57,549 nt of DNA from Chitinophagaceae bacterium (GCA_025360525.1 JANYCA010000090.1:1-57549); one strand, 5' to 3'. Positions 27,761 to 37,249 are shown, counted from the stretch's first letter. A program made the numbers and translations. The notes: a model not told the origin generated them from the letters alone.

Positions 27761-28063
27761 AACCATCGTATATAAGGCAACTGCTTGTATTTGAGGGCTT
27801 TTTTTATTTGTCTTTATTAAAATAATCTTTTCTTATTGCAATTAAATAAGAGATCATGGAAATGACGGATCGTTCATTTTAATGGATGGACAATCAGTTC
27901 TATCTATACAAAATGTAATTTTTTAGACAGTAGTTTAATAAATTTCTGCCGCTTTTTAAATATTTATGCGGAAATTACGTTGTTAGGTGTAATTATTGTT
28001 ACAGTTAACCAGTAATACAGATACTAGAAAGTGTCTAATCTTAAAATAAAATCAATAAAAGTT
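27761..28063. other. Intergenic leader, nothing identified
   Basis: About 300 AT-rich bases between the DUF1361 gene and the surface-protein gene. There is a short T-run after the DUF1361 stop (27801-27807) without a convincing stem, and an imperfect inverted pair AATTTC/GAAATT around 27945-27990. I found no exact TAnnTTTG box and no coding frame. Confidence 0.5.
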
Positions 28064-29905
28064 ATGTTCAACGTCTACGTTTTGGTTTGTATCGGTCGAA
28101 TTAGATCTTCGCTATTTTTTCTTCTATTATTATTGTCAATTACTTCTCAAGCTCAATTTCGTAAACTGGGTGTTGTTTTTTCAGAAAACATGAAAGGTGG
28201 CACTACACTTTTTGGCAATACTTTAATGTTTAACGCCAATCCGGATGGCTCTGTAAATACAGTAGCTATGAATGGAAATAGTGTGAATGGAAATAGTTTA
28301 TACGATAACGGGAATTATGGTGCTGCCATTATGCAATATGTAGATATTGATGGCAATACCGGTGAAGGTGCAGGAACAAGAAATTCATCTTCTGCTGATT
28401 TAACATTGCCGGCTGGTACCAATACAATTAAATTGGCAAGGTTATATTGGGGTGGAAGAGCACTGAAATCACAATTTAATATGGCAGATCCCCTCAATCA
28501 AAAAATTAAAATACGCAAGGGCACAGCCGGCGCTTACCAGGAATTATCAGCAGCGCAGATTGACAAATCTGTACTGGATGCCGGATTAAGTACCGAGTAT
28601 AGCCGCTACCAGTGTTTCGTAGATATTACAGAATTGGTAAAGCAGGAAGGAGCTGGTACTTATACGGTGGGAAATGGCGCCTTTTCTACAGGTACCGGTG
28701 GGGATTACGGAAACTATGGTGCATGGACTATTGTAGTGGTATATGAAAATCCTCTGCTAAATTTTAATAGCATACGTGTTATTGATGGTTTTCTTGAAGT
28801 GTTTAATAATAACGCTGTAACGGTTAGTCCTATCACAATTACCGGCCTGAATATACCTCTCGAAGGAATAACTGCTGAAGAAGCGCAAATTGGATTAGTA
28901 GCATGGGAGGGAGATGCAAGGTTTAATGGGGATTTTTTTAAAGTTAATAACTTCATATTAAGCAATGCGCTTAATCAACCAAATAACCTCTGGAACGGAA
29001 CAGAAACAATTAACGGGGTTCACGTTACAACAAAAAACCCCAATTATACGGATCAAATGGGTATTGATATTGATCATTTCTATGTTGGTACAGGTTATGG
29101 TATAATGCCAAAAGATAACAATTTGTCTCTTCAGTACGGCACAACACAAGATCAATATTTTAGCAGCTTAATTACAGTGGCAGTTAAAATGAAAGAATCT
29201 GACGTTAAGATTACTAAATCAGTTACCGATGCAAGCAATAATCAAATTGCAGAAACCGGTGAAACATTAACCTATAGAATTAACGGTAAAAATTATGGGG
29301 TTGGTACTACTACCTCTGTTGTTGTTACCGATTCATTGCCTTCAACAATGGTTTTTGTTCCCAATTCATTAAAAGTAAATTATTGTCCGGGTGTTACAGA
29401 TGGTATAAAAACTGATGCAAGCGGCGATGACGTTGCAGACTTCAATGCATCAACTAAAACAATTAAATTCAGATTGGGTAACAGTGCAAGCAGTTTGGCC
29501 GGAGGGGCCCTTGCACCATTAGATTCATTTGAAGTGGAGTTTAAAGTAACCTTTAATCCGGTTGCAAATGGCGTTGCACCTCCTGTTATAAATGTTGCCA
29601 GGGTAACTTCAGTAACGGATGCTTTAGATAATATTATTGATGATGCAACTGTTACCATTAGTGGAGCAACAGCCCAAAGTATTACCTATACTTTTACTGG
29701 TAATGGTAACTGGAATGAAGCTGCCAACTGGGCTGATAATTTAATACCGCCTTCAACTTTACCTGTATTTAGTACTATCATTATTGATAACACTGCAGGC
29801 GGACAATGTGTATTAAATGTTCCTCAAAATATTGCAACAGGTGCAAGCTTTATTGTAAACGCAGGTAAAAATCTGGTTGTGCAGGGAAAGTTGTCAATAC
29901 AGTAA
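28064..29905 (+). CDS. Large secreted surface protein with a DUF11 repeat
   Basis: A 613-residue exported protein from the ATG at 28064 (an upstream GTG at 28031 is in frame but puts 11 polar residues before the signal peptide). The signal peptide ends ITSQAQF. The first 350 residues are a beta-rich domain with LARLYWGGRA, YGNYGAWTIVVVYENP and IGLVAWEGDARFNGD. Residues about 380-540 are one DUF11 domain of the adhesin type (SVTDASNNQIAETGETLTY, VVVTDSLPS). The last 75 residues hold a GNGNWNEAANWADN module often found at the ends of surface proteins in this phylum. Adhesion or matrix roles are inferred. A good terminator follows. Confidence 0.75.
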   Translation: MFNVYVLVCIGRIRSSLFFLLLLLSITSQAQFRKLGVVFSENMKGGTTLFGNTLMFNANPDGSVNTVAMNGNSVNGNSLYDNGNYGAAIMQYVDIDGNTGEGAGTRNSSSADLTLPAGTNTIKLARLYWGGRALKSQFNMADPLNQKIKIRKGTAGAYQELSAAQIDKSVLDAGLSTEYSRYQCFVDITELVKQEGAGTYTVGNGAFSTGTGGDYGNYGAWTIVVVYENPLLNFNSIRVIDGFLEVFNNNAVTVSPITITGLNIPLEGITAEEAQIGLVAWEGDARFNGDFFKVNNFILSNALNQPNNLWNGTETINGVHVTTKNPNYTDQMGIDIDHFYVGTGYGIMPKDNNLSLQYGTTQDQYFSSLITVAVKMKESDVKITKSVTDASNNQIAETGETLTYRINGKNYGVGTTTSVVVTDSLPSTMVFVPNSLKVNYCPGVTDGIKTDASGDDVADFNASTKTIKFRLGNSASSLAGGALAPLDSFEVEFKVTFNPVANGVAPPVINVARVTSVTDALDNIIDDATVTISGATAQSITYTFTGNGNWNEAANWADNLIPPSTLPVFSTIIIDNTAGGQCVLNVPQNIATGASFIVNAGKNLVVQGKLSIQ

Positions 29906-30042
29906 TGATTCCAAGCTAAAAATTGTTTTATGCATTGAATAAACCATCTTTTGTAGTTGTATATATTGGTAAAAAAAGGAGCTATTAAATTTATTTACTA
30001 CAATTCCTCAGGAAATAGTAATCGTGTGAATTAGAAGAAATG

Positions 30043-30070
30043 CTGCCGCAAATAATGCGGCAGTTTTTTT
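30043..30070 (+). terminator. Intrinsic terminator after the surface-protein gene
   Basis: A perfect 8-bp stem CTGCCGCA (30043-30050) with TGCGGCAG (30056-30063), a five-base loop and seven Ts. It covers the first codons of an in-frame start at 30040, which rules that start out for the following gene. Confidence 0.92.
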
Positions 30071-30201
30071 GTCCATTTTTTCAACGTCGGTATTTTTTAT
30101 ATTTTCAATGCAAAAGATGTGGCCATAAATATTGCTTAATAAAAGATATAAGTTCATTTGATTGCACCGATTCAAAAATGTATCTTTTCAGGAAAAATAA
30201 A

Positions 30202-31329
30202 ATGAAATATTTTTCAGCCGTCATTTCAATATTCCTCCTGCTCGCTTTTTCACCTGTTACAGCAACAGCAACAGATGATTATCCAACGTTGTCCATAGGT
30301 GCATTGGCGCCCGATTTTAAGCTTGCCGGAACGGATGGTAAAACGTATACACTGGCATCGTTCAGCAAAGCAAAGCTGCTGGTAATTGTTTTCACCTGCA
30401 ATCATTGTCCTACTGCACAGGCTTACGAAGACAGGATTATTAAACTCAAAGCAGACTATAGTTCCAAAGGAGTTTCGGTAGTGGCGATTATGCCAAACGA
30501 TCCCGATGCAGTTAGGTTAGATGAATTGGGATATAGTGATATGGGGGATACTTTTGAGGAAATGAAACTCCGGGCAAAACAAAAGAAATTTAACTTTCCT
30601 TATTTATTTGCTGGCAAATCACAAAGCGTTTCCAAAGCCTATGGCCCAACAGCCACACCGCATATTTTTATTTTTAACAGAGAAAGAAAACTCTGTTACC
30701 AGGGCAGGATTGATGATGTAGAAAATCCTTTAAAGACCCCTAATAATTTTGATGCTATAAATGTATTAGAAGCCTTACTCGGCAACAAGGAAGTTGCAGT
30801 TAAAACTACGAAAGTTTTTGGCTGTTCAGTTAAATGGGCATCTAAAGAAAATACTGTGAAAGAGTACGAAGAAATGTGGGCGAAAGAACCTGTTGATGTT
30901 ACATTAATTGATGAAACAGGCGTAAGAGATTTATTAAAAAATAATTCAGATAAAATACGGCTGATTAATATATGGGCTACCTGGTGCGGACCATGTGGAG
31001 CCGAGTTTGCAGATTTTGTCAATATGAACAGGATGTTCCGGGCAAGAGATTTTGAGTTTATAAGTATCAGTGCAGATGATCCAATTAAAAAGGATAAAGT
31101 TTTAAAGTTTTTAAAGGGCAAGCAAGCCTCCAATAAAAATTTTCTGTTTAGTACAGATGACAAATATAAACTGATAGAAGCCGTTGACCCAAAGTGGCAG
31201 GGTGCATTACCCTACACAATACTTGTAGAGCCGGGAGGTAAAATTGTATATGCAAAACAAGGGCAGATTAATGTAGCTGAGATGAAAAAAAATATAGTTG
31301 AAAATAAAATGATTGGAAGGTATTATTAG
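30202..31329 (+). CDS. Periplasmic protein with two thioredoxin-fold domains (redoxin plus TlpA-like)
   Basis: A 375-residue exported protein; residues 1-23 are a signal peptide (ending TATAT). Domain one (about 28-200) is AhpC/redoxin-like with GALAPDFKL and a CNHC pair (Cys66, Cys69) where a thioredoxin site would be. Domain two (about 235-370) is TlpA-like with the WCGPC site (Cys262, Cys265) and the cis-proline segment LPYTIL. It may pass electrons between its two dithiol sites in the periplasm, for instance in cytochrome or disulfide maturation; the partner is unknown. The ATG at 30202 is chosen because the upstream in-frame codons overlap a terminator and the signal peptide starts here. 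Confidence 0.82.
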   Translation: MKYFSAVISIFLLLAFSPVTATATDDYPTLSIGALAPDFKLAGTDGKTYTLASFSKAKLLVIVFTCNHCPTAQAYEDRIIKLKADYSSKGVSVVAIMPNDPDAVRLDELGYSDMGDTFEEMKLRAKQKKFNFPYLFAGKSQSVSKAYGPTATPHIFIFNRERKLCYQGRIDDVENPLKTPNNFDAINVLEALLGNKEVAVKTTKVFGCSVKWASKENTVKEYEEMWAKEPVDVTLIDETGVRDLLKNNSDKIRLINIWATWCGPCGAEFADFVNMNRMFRARDFEFISISADDPIKKDKVLKFLKGKQASNKNFLFSTDDKYKLIEAVDPKWQGALPYTILVEPGGKIVYAKQGQINVAEMKKNIVENKMIGRYY

Positions 31330-31346
31330 TTTTCTTTTATCATTTT

Positions 31347-32423
31347 TTACCATCGAATATGCTGGTTAATAAATTGAATTAACCCATCTGCCAGCAATTG
31401 TTGCTCTGCTGTTTTCGGGTGCCCGGGTGTGTTTTTGCAGGGAGCAAAATAAGTATAGATTTTTTTGTCGTGTAAAAATGATACTGCTTTTTTAACATAT
31501 CCTGGCCAGGGTGATCCGCTCCTGGTGATATCCATATTACCCAACATGCAAATAATATTTGCTTTGGGATATTTCTTTCTCACACTAACTACAAAACGTT
31601 TATAGGCATTGATAAGGAATGCAGCTGTGGGAGGCTTGTTTCCAAACCTAGCTTTAAATTGTTCATGGCCCGGCATTGTGGTTAGCCAGGCGTCGTTTTG
31701 AAATAAATTGATTACCACCAGGTCTGGAATGAATTTTGAAAAATCCCATTTACTATTGGGATCAAGCGGCTCAAGGCGGTCATACATTTCAGGCATTATC
31801 AGGGGCGCCCAGCTAATAGTGATTCCAATACCACTTTTTGCTGTGGCGTGCATTTGCGCATTAAAATGCCTTGCTGTAATGGCTGCGTATGCATCATAAC
31901 AATTTTCAAAATATCCAACAGGTGAATCATTCACGGAATCTTCTATTGCATAGCCGCAGGTGATGGAGTTTCCGAAAAATTCAATCTTTCTTTTGGGAAG
32001 TTTAGGTGGGGACAGTAATTGTGTTGTATTAGCCATTTCAAATCCGTAGAACCAGGTTTTTCCTTTATCCCATTCTGTTCGCTTAAATACCTGTAGCGAA
32101 TGGTTCCCATTGGATAAGCCAGCCGCCAGCAGGTATGTTTTTTGAATGGTATCAAAACGGAGTTTTGATATTATTTTACCGTCAATAAGTATGTTGTAAT
32201 AATTGGCCGTATCAGCGTCTTTAAACCGGCCGGAAATTTGGGTGCCCTTAAAATTAATTCGTACCGAAGTGCCCGGCCAGTGTAGCGCTGCAGCGTTTTT
32301 TGAAAAGGCAAGTCTTCCCTCGTAAGAAATATGTTTATCCCGGAAGGAAATAAATTTTTGTGAAAAAACAGGGGTACTACAAATTCCAAAAATTGCAAGC
32401 AGGATACATTTAAATGGATTCAT
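31347..32423 (-). CDS. Secreted SGNH-fold esterase (CE2 type)
   Basis: A 358-residue exported protein (signal peptide 1-21, ending VFSQ). The CE2 layout is visible: an N-terminal jelly-roll (about 22-140, with ALHWPGTSVRINFKG) and an SGNH hydrolase domain with the nucleophile block FFGNSITCGY, the block III NLFQND, and the late His in PGHPKTAEQ. CE2 enzymes deacetylate xylan or other plant polysaccharides. No polysaccharide-utilisation locus surrounds it here. It converges on the thioredoxin protein gene. Confidence 0.83.
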   Translation of the reverse strand: MNPFKCILLAIFGICSTPVFSQKFISFRDKHISYEGRLAFSKNAAALHWPGTSVRINFKGTQISGRFKDADTANYYNILIDGKIISKLRFDTIQKTYLLAAGLSNGNHSLQVFKRTEWDKGKTWFYGFEMANTTQLLSPPKLPKRKIEFFGNSITCGYAIEDSVNDSPVGYFENCYDAYAAITARHFNAQMHATAKSGIGITISWAPLIMPEMYDRLEPLDPNSKWDFSKFIPDLVVINLFQNDAWLTTMPGHEQFKARFGNKPPTAAFLINAYKRFVVSVRKKYPKANIICMLGNMDITRSGSPWPGYVKKAVSFLHDKKIYTYFAPCKNTPGHPKTAEQQLLADGLIQFINQHIRW

Positions 32424-32440
32424 TAAAAGCGATTAAATTG

Positions 32441-32489
32441 AAAGTCAAAAATCAAAAGGTAAAAGTCAAAAGGCAAAAGGAAAAAAAGC
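32441..32489. repeat. Low-complexity CAAAAGN heptamer run
   Basis: Degenerate tandem units of the type GTCAAAA and GGCAAAAG run over about 49 bases just upstream of the esterase gene start. This looks like slippage-prone intergenic sequence; no function is evident. Confidence 0.5.
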
Positions 32490-32555
32490 AAAGCTAGCTG
32501 GTGTACAACTGGTACATTTACTTATAAGGTCGTTCATTTCGCCATGCAATTTAAT

Positions 32556-33551
32556 TTAGTTGCCTAAAATGGTTTCAATCTTTTGTAGTTCCTCCTGTGT
32601 GTAATCTATTTGATGCAGGCTATCCAGGTTATTATCTAATTGCTGAACGGAACTTGCACCAATTAAGACCGTTGTAACCCGCTTATCTTTCATCAGCCAG
32701 GTAATAGCCATTTGCGCAAGTGATTGATTGCGTTGTTTTGCAATTTCATTCAATGCTTTTATTTGTTCCAATCTTTCGGGCGTAATGTCTGTTGCCCTTA
32801 GTGAACCATCGTTTTTTGACGCCCTTGAATTTTCGGGAATACCCTTTAAATATTTATCGGTGAGCATGCCCTGCGCCAGTGGCGAAAACGGAATACAGCC
32901 AACACCCATTTCTTCCAGTACATCCAGCAGGCCATCTTCTACCCATCTTTCAAACATTGAATATTTGGGTTGGTGAATTACACACGGCGTACCCAGTTCC
33001 CTTAAAATGCCGATGGCTTTCCTGGCCTCAGGTGCTTTGTAGTTGGAGATGCCTGCATACAACGCACGACCACTTTTTACAGCGGTATGCAATGCCATCA
33101 TGGTTTCTTCAAGCGGCGTATTCGGGTCAGGACGATGAGAGTAAAATATATCTACATAGTCTAATTGCATGCGCTTTAAACTTTGATCCAGGCTGGATAA
33201 AAGGTATTTCCGGGAACCCCAGTCGCCGTATGGGCCATCCCACATCGTATAACCCGCTTTGCTGGAAATAATTAATTCGTCACGCAGGAAACCAGGGAAA
33301 TCCTTTTTAAGAATTGTTCCAAAATTTTCCTCTGCAGATCCCGGCACCGGGCCATAGTTATTTGCCAGGTCAAAATGGGTGATGCCCCTGTCGAATGCCC
33401 TGCGGATAATGCTACGGCCGTTTTCAAAATTATCTACTGATCCAAAATTTTGCCAGAGTCCCAATGAAATTGCTGGTAATAAAAGGCCGCTGTTACCGCA
33501 ACGTTTATAAGGAATTTCTTTATACCTGTTTGATGATGGGGTGTATTGCAT
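32556..33551 (-). CDS. Aldo/keto reductase, YghZ/Gpr-like
   Basis: A 331-residue NADPH-dependent reductase. The AKR tetrad is visible: Asp and Tyr in THFDLANNYG, Lys in ISSKAGY, His in FYSHRPD. The Gpr/YghZ (AKR14) traits are there: YGPVPGSAEENFG, GYTMWDGPYGDWGSRKYL and LAQGMLTDKYL. E. coli YghZ reduces L-glyceraldehyde 3-phosphate and methylglyoxal, and a similar detoxification role is likely. It is monocistronic. Confidence 0.9.
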   Translation of the reverse strand: MQYTPSSNRYKEIPYKRCGNSGLLLPAISLGLWQNFGSVDNFENGRSIIRRAFDRGITHFDLANNYGPVPGSAEENFGTILKKDFPGFLRDELIISSKAGYTMWDGPYGDWGSRKYLLSSLDQSLKRMQLDYVDIFYSHRPDPNTPLEETMMALHTAVKSGRALYAGISNYKAPEARKAIGILRELGTPCVIHQPKYSMFERWVEDGLLDVLEEMGVGCIPFSPLAQGMLTDKYLKGIPENSRASKNDGSLRATDITPERLEQIKALNEIAKQRNQSLAQMAITWLMKDKRVTTVLIGASSVQQLDNNLDSLHQIDYTQEELQKIETILGN

Positions 33552-33643
33552 ATCGGTTTTTTAAATGAGTTTATAAATTGTTTTATGAATGTTAGATAGT
33601 TGGTAAAGATACTTTGTTTGCTACCTGTTTTATTGGTTGTTGC

Positions 33644-33886
33644 TCACTTTTCCATCAAATAAAATTTATCTGCTAAGTGGTTCAATGTTTCATAATAAAA
33701 AAATACTTCACCAGTAAAACCATATTTTCTGTTGAGTGATATCATTTGATTGGTAAGTTCTCTTGAGCTTTGATATCCGTCGCCTAAAGACGTTAACAAG
33801 CCGGGAAATACTTTGTACTTGAGGTTTGATGGAACCTGCTCATCCAGTTCTTCTAAAAACTTTTGTACGGAAGGATTTATACTGGT
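33644..33886 (-). pseudogene. C-terminal remnant of a glycoside-hydrolase-like protein
   Basis: An 80-codon open frame with no start codon, bounded upstream by an in-frame TGA at 33887-33889 and ending at TGA 33644-33646. It encodes protein-like sequence: VQKFLEELDEQVP, YKVFPGLLTSLGDGYQS and, near the end, YGFTGEVFFYYETL, which resembles the C-terminus of GHL10-type (family 10-like) glycosyl hydrolases. No N-terminal part is found upstream, so this is a decayed gene end. The family call is tentative, the decay is clear. Confidence 0.5.
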
Positions 33887-34062
33887 TCACTAATAAAAAC
33901 CATTTTCTGTAAAAGTTCACTCTTGTTATTGCGACCTGCCCTCTAAGTCAATTTTTTCCGTTATCGCTGGATACATTTTGTACAGGATTATTAAAAAAAG
34001 TACAAGTTAGAATGGCATGCAACCATTTATTTTTTTTCTTGTCATCCGAAAAAACTACAATC

Positions 34063-34167
34063 ATGCGCTCATTAGTTTATCTGTTATGCCTGGGTATTAT
34101 TTTTCTTTCCAGCACCAAACAACCAATAAATAGCGGAGGAGACCGGAATATTAGTAGCGATAATTAG
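34063..34167 (+). CDS. Small exported peptide ORF (34 residues)
   Basis: ATG at 34063 opens a 34-residue frame with a signal-peptide-like start (MRSLVYLLCLGIIFLSS) and a short polar tail rich in Ser, Gly and Asn. Its last four bases overlap the 3' end of the convergent histidine kinase gene. Such tiny exported peptides are often missed, but there is no independent proof that it is translated. Confidence 0.35.
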   Translation: MRSLVYLLCLGIIFLSSTKQPINSGGDRNISSDN

Positions 34168-35927
34168 GCCTTCATCTTTTTTACATTGTCTTTGTTAAAT
34201 GGCTGGCTATTTAGCACAAATGAAAATTTACTACCTGCACCAAATTCGCTTTTTACATTGATTGTTCCTCCCTGTGCTTCTATAAATTCTTTACTGATGC
34301 TTAAACCCAATCCGGTACCTTCGTTTTTTGTGCCGGGTATTCGGAAATAACGGTTAAATATTTTGTCAACGTATTGCGGTGATATGCCTTGTCCGGTGTC
34401 GGTGACCGTAAAATTTATTTTGTCATTTTCAGTTTTCACATCAATATCTATAATTGAGTTGTCATACGAATATCGGATAGCGTTAGAAAGCAAATTGGTG
34501 AGTACCCACGAAGTTTTATCAGTATCGGCTAGCACTTTTGGCAAATGATCCAGGGCATTTATTTTAAATTTAATTTGCTTTTGTTCTGCTGCTGATTTAT
34601 TCGCATTAACCGCATAATCAACAATTTCTCTTGCATCCGATGCTATTATATTCATTTGAACAGCACCGCTTTCTACCTGTGTCATATTAAGTAACTCACC
34701 GGTAATTTTTAATAATCTTCCTGCATCTTCTTTAATACTTTCAACAAGGCTTTCCTGTTCAGTATTTAATTCACCCACCTGCTTGTTTTCCAATAATTGT
34801 AAACTCATTTTTATAGACGAAATAGGTGTTTTTAATTCATGCGATACGGTGGCTATAAAATTTGTTTTTGCAAAATCCAGTTCCTTATAGGGAGTAATGT
34901 TTTGCAACAAGATTACTGTGCCAATTTGTTTTTCTTGTTTTTCGCCGGTAGGTATAATATTGATGTGGATGATTTCTTTTTTAAAATAACTTTCTTTATT
35001 ATCAGCATAAATTTTTATTGGTTTGTTATCATTTACACGCTGATCATTACTAAATAAATCCTGTGCCAGCGATCGTACCAAATCATTATTCATAGCGACA
35101 TCCTGCACAAACTTTCCTATTACATTTTCCTGTTGTAATCCGGCTATTTTGAGTGCCATATCATTCATAAAGATGAATTTTCTTCTTTCATCCAGCCCAA
35201 TTACCGGATCAGACATATTGTTCACAAGCGTTTCAATCCGCTTCTTTTCCATCATCAGTTTTTCAATATTGCTGGTTTTATATTCTTCCAGTTTTTGCGC
35301 CATGGTATTAAAGGCATCTGCCAGTTCACCAAACTCATTATGCTTTTCAAAATGTACCCGTTCTTTATAATTTTGTGCTGCAATGGCTTTAATACTTTCC
35401 GTTAATTCTTTTACCGGGTTGCCAACATTACCCGGCAGGTTTATCAATAATGTAAATGCAATAAGGAAGCAAATGGTTCCAACCAGTACAATCCAAAAAA
35501 TGGCCTTATCTGCTGTTTGCTGTGCAATAGTACTTTTGCGGTGTATGGCCTGCATATTCACCAGCATAATATTGGTAATGTCAAAATTGATGCTGTTGAC
35601 CAACGAAGTATCTGATGGACTTTTTTCAAGTTTTTCAAAATGAGCTGTCAGTTGTTCCGTAAATTCTTTTTCTCCCGGTTCAGTAATATTTTGTTGTTGC
35701 TTTTTTAAATTAATTTCAAAAGATGACTTGTCATCATTTGCGGTAAAGCTGCCGTTTACTGCAATCAGCATCTGCCGGGAGTAATCTAATGTATTGTAAT
35801 TTGCTACTAAAATATTTTTAGTATCGCCGGATAATTTATTTACAAAAACGCTGCTTAGTATTGTTAGCAGTGCAATCATGGCAAACAACAACCCTATGCC
35901 CAATATCAATTTAGATTTTATTTTCAT
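34164..35927 (-). CDS. PAS-containing membrane histidine kinase of the kdp region (KdpD kinase half)
   Basis: A 587-residue sensor kinase. It has two membrane segments (7-29 and 143-164) around a periplasmic helical domain, HAMP (about 165-218), PAS (about 228-345), HisKA with VSHELKTP and the phospho-acceptor His363, and HATPase_c with NLLSNAIRYS, DTGQGIS (510-516) and GTGLGLSI (537-544). It starts in a one-base overlap with the stop of the KdpD-N gene, so the two polypeptides are made together. They probably replace the single KdpD of enteric bacteria. The sensed periplasmic signal is unknown. Confidence 0.9.
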   Translation of the reverse strand: MKIKSKLILGIGLLFAMIALLTILSSVFVNKLSGDTKNILVANYNTLDYSRQMLIAVNGSFTANDDKSSFEINLKKQQQNITEPGEKEFTEQLTAHFEKLEKSPSDTSLVNSINFDITNIMLVNMQAIHRKSTIAQQTADKAIFWIVLVGTICFLIAFTLLINLPGNVGNPVKELTESIKAIAAQNYKERVHFEKHNEFGELADAFNTMAQKLEEYKTSNIEKLMMEKKRIETLVNNMSDPVIGLDERRKFIFMNDMALKIAGLQQENVIGKFVQDVAMNNDLVRSLAQDLFSNDQRVNDNKPIKIYADNKESYFKKEIIHINIIPTGEKQEKQIGTVILLQNITPYKELDFAKTNFIATVSHELKTPISSIKMSLQLLENKQVGELNTEQESLVESIKEDAGRLLKITGELLNMTQVESGAVQMNIIASDAREIVDYAVNANKSAAEQKQIKFKINALDHLPKVLADTDKTSWVLTNLLSNAIRYSYDNSIIDIDVKTENDKINFTVTDTGQGISPQYVDKIFNRYFRIPGTKNEGTGLGLSISKEFIEAQGGTINVKSEFGAGSKFSFVLNSQPFNKDNVKKMKA

Positions 35928-37051
35928 CAGCTTAAAATTACAAGGTCAATATTATTTTTAGATAGTTTATTCAGCAATTGACTGAAAACGTTAGAAGCTA
36001 AAATTACTTTTAGTAAACTTACATGTGGTTTACCAATGCAGATAGTAGTGATGTTCCGTTCCTCACATTGCTCAATAATGGCTTTAGCAATATGACTATT
36101 CTCTACTTTAATAATTTTTGCACCTAACTCTGTTGCCAGTTTAAAATTATTGATCAAATGGCGTTGTTTATCAAGCGCAATTTTATCGGCACTTTCAGCA
36201 GGTACCTGCACATACAACACATACCAGTTGCTATGATAATAATTGGCCAGCCTGGCTGTTTTCCTGATAACAGTTTTTGCAGTAGCTTCATTACTGCTAA
36301 TGCAGGCCATAAACCGTTCATGCTTTTTGGCGTATTCTTTTGTAACTTCTGTTTCTACTTTTCGTTCTACCTGGCCGGCTACCTCTTTTAATGCCATTTC
36401 TCTCAGTTGCAAAATATGTTCGCTCTTAAAAAAGTTTTTTAATGCAATTTCAATCTTTTCTGCTTTGTATATTTTTCCTTCTTTCAGGCGGCTTATTAAT
36501 TCATCGGCAGTAAGGTCAATATTCACCACTTCATCGGCAACTGCCAATACTTTATCCGGTATTCGTTCGGTAACTTCTATACCGGTAATTTTTTTTACCT
36601 CTTCATTCAGGCTTTCAATATGCTGGATATTTACGGCACTTATTACATTGATACCAGCCTCTAAAATTTCCATTACATCTTGCCAGCGTTTTTCATTTTT
36701 ACTGCCCTCTATATTGGTATGTGCCAGTTCGTCCACTATTACCACTTCGGGTCTTAAACTAATTACCGCAGGTACGTCTAATTCTTCCAATTCTTTACCC
36801 TTATAAAAAAGCTTTCTCCGGGGTATTACAGAAAGCCCTTCTAATAAAGCATGCGTTTCTTCCCGGTTGTGGGTTTCTATATATCCAATCTTTACGTCAA
36901 TTCCGTTTCTGATTAATGCGTGAGCCTCCTGCAACATGCGGAAAGTTTTGCCTACACCGGCACTCATGCCAATGTATATTTTAAATTTTCCCCGTCTTGA
37001 TTTTTTTATCAGATCGAGAAAATGCTGAACTGTTTGGTCTTTATCTGGCAT
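35927..37051 (-). CDS. kdpD: KdpD N-terminal sensor protein (KdpD plus Usp domains, no kinase)
   Basis: A 374-residue cytoplasmic protein equal to the N-terminal half of KdpD: the KdpD domain (about 15-225) with the Walker A-like GMSAGVGKT (28-36), TLLEGLSVIPRR-type block ALLEGLSVIPRRK and DELAHTNIEGSKNEKRW, then a universal-stress-protein fold (about 245-370). The four-helix membrane region, GAF and kinase domains of full KdpD are absent; the downstream overlapping gene supplies a kinase. This half binds nucleotide and, in E. coli, senses K+ and scaffolds KdpE. The truncation is clean and looks like a genuine split, not decay. Confidence 0.9.
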   Translation of the reverse strand: MPDKDQTVQHFLDLIKKSRRGKFKIYIGMSAGVGKTFRMLQEAHALIRNGIDVKIGYIETHNREETHALLEGLSVIPRRKLFYKGKELEELDVPAVISLRPEVVIVDELAHTNIEGSKNEKRWQDVMEILEAGINVISAVNIQHIESLNEEVKKITGIEVTERIPDKVLAVADEVVNIDLTADELISRLKEGKIYKAEKIEIALKNFFKSEHILQLREMALKEVAGQVERKVETEVTKEYAKKHERFMACISSNEATAKTVIRKTARLANYYHSNWYVLYVQVPAESADKIALDKQRHLINNFKLATELGAKIIKVENSHIAKAIIEQCEERNITTICIGKPHVSLLKVILASNVFSQLLNKLSKNNIDLVILS

Positions 37052-37060
37052 AATGCTTAT

Positions 37061-37249
37061 TTATTCAAAGCGTCTTTTTAATGATAAGTTTTTTACCGGC
37101 GACACTATTAGCGGATATTTTTTTTCTACCCAAACATTACTTTGCTCCAAACCAAAATTTTCGTCTTCTGTTAAAGCTATTTTTTTCAATTTGTAATAGA
37201 AAACAAGCAACAGGTTTTTCCATACTGTCAGGCTGTTTTCATTCGACAA
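37061..37249 (-). CDS. Small ORF between the porin and kdpD (62 residues, doubtful)
   Basis: A 62-residue basic frame that fills the space between the porin stop and the KdpD-N start, nine bases before the latter. It has no signal peptide and no recognisable domain. Position in an operon favours it, while the composition (LSLKRRFE end, scattered hydrophobics) gives no support. It may be merely an untranslated spacer. Confidence 0.25.
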   Translation of the reverse strand: MSNENSLTVWKNLLLVFYYKLKKIALTEDENFGLEQSNVWVEKKYPLIVSPVKNLSLKRRFE

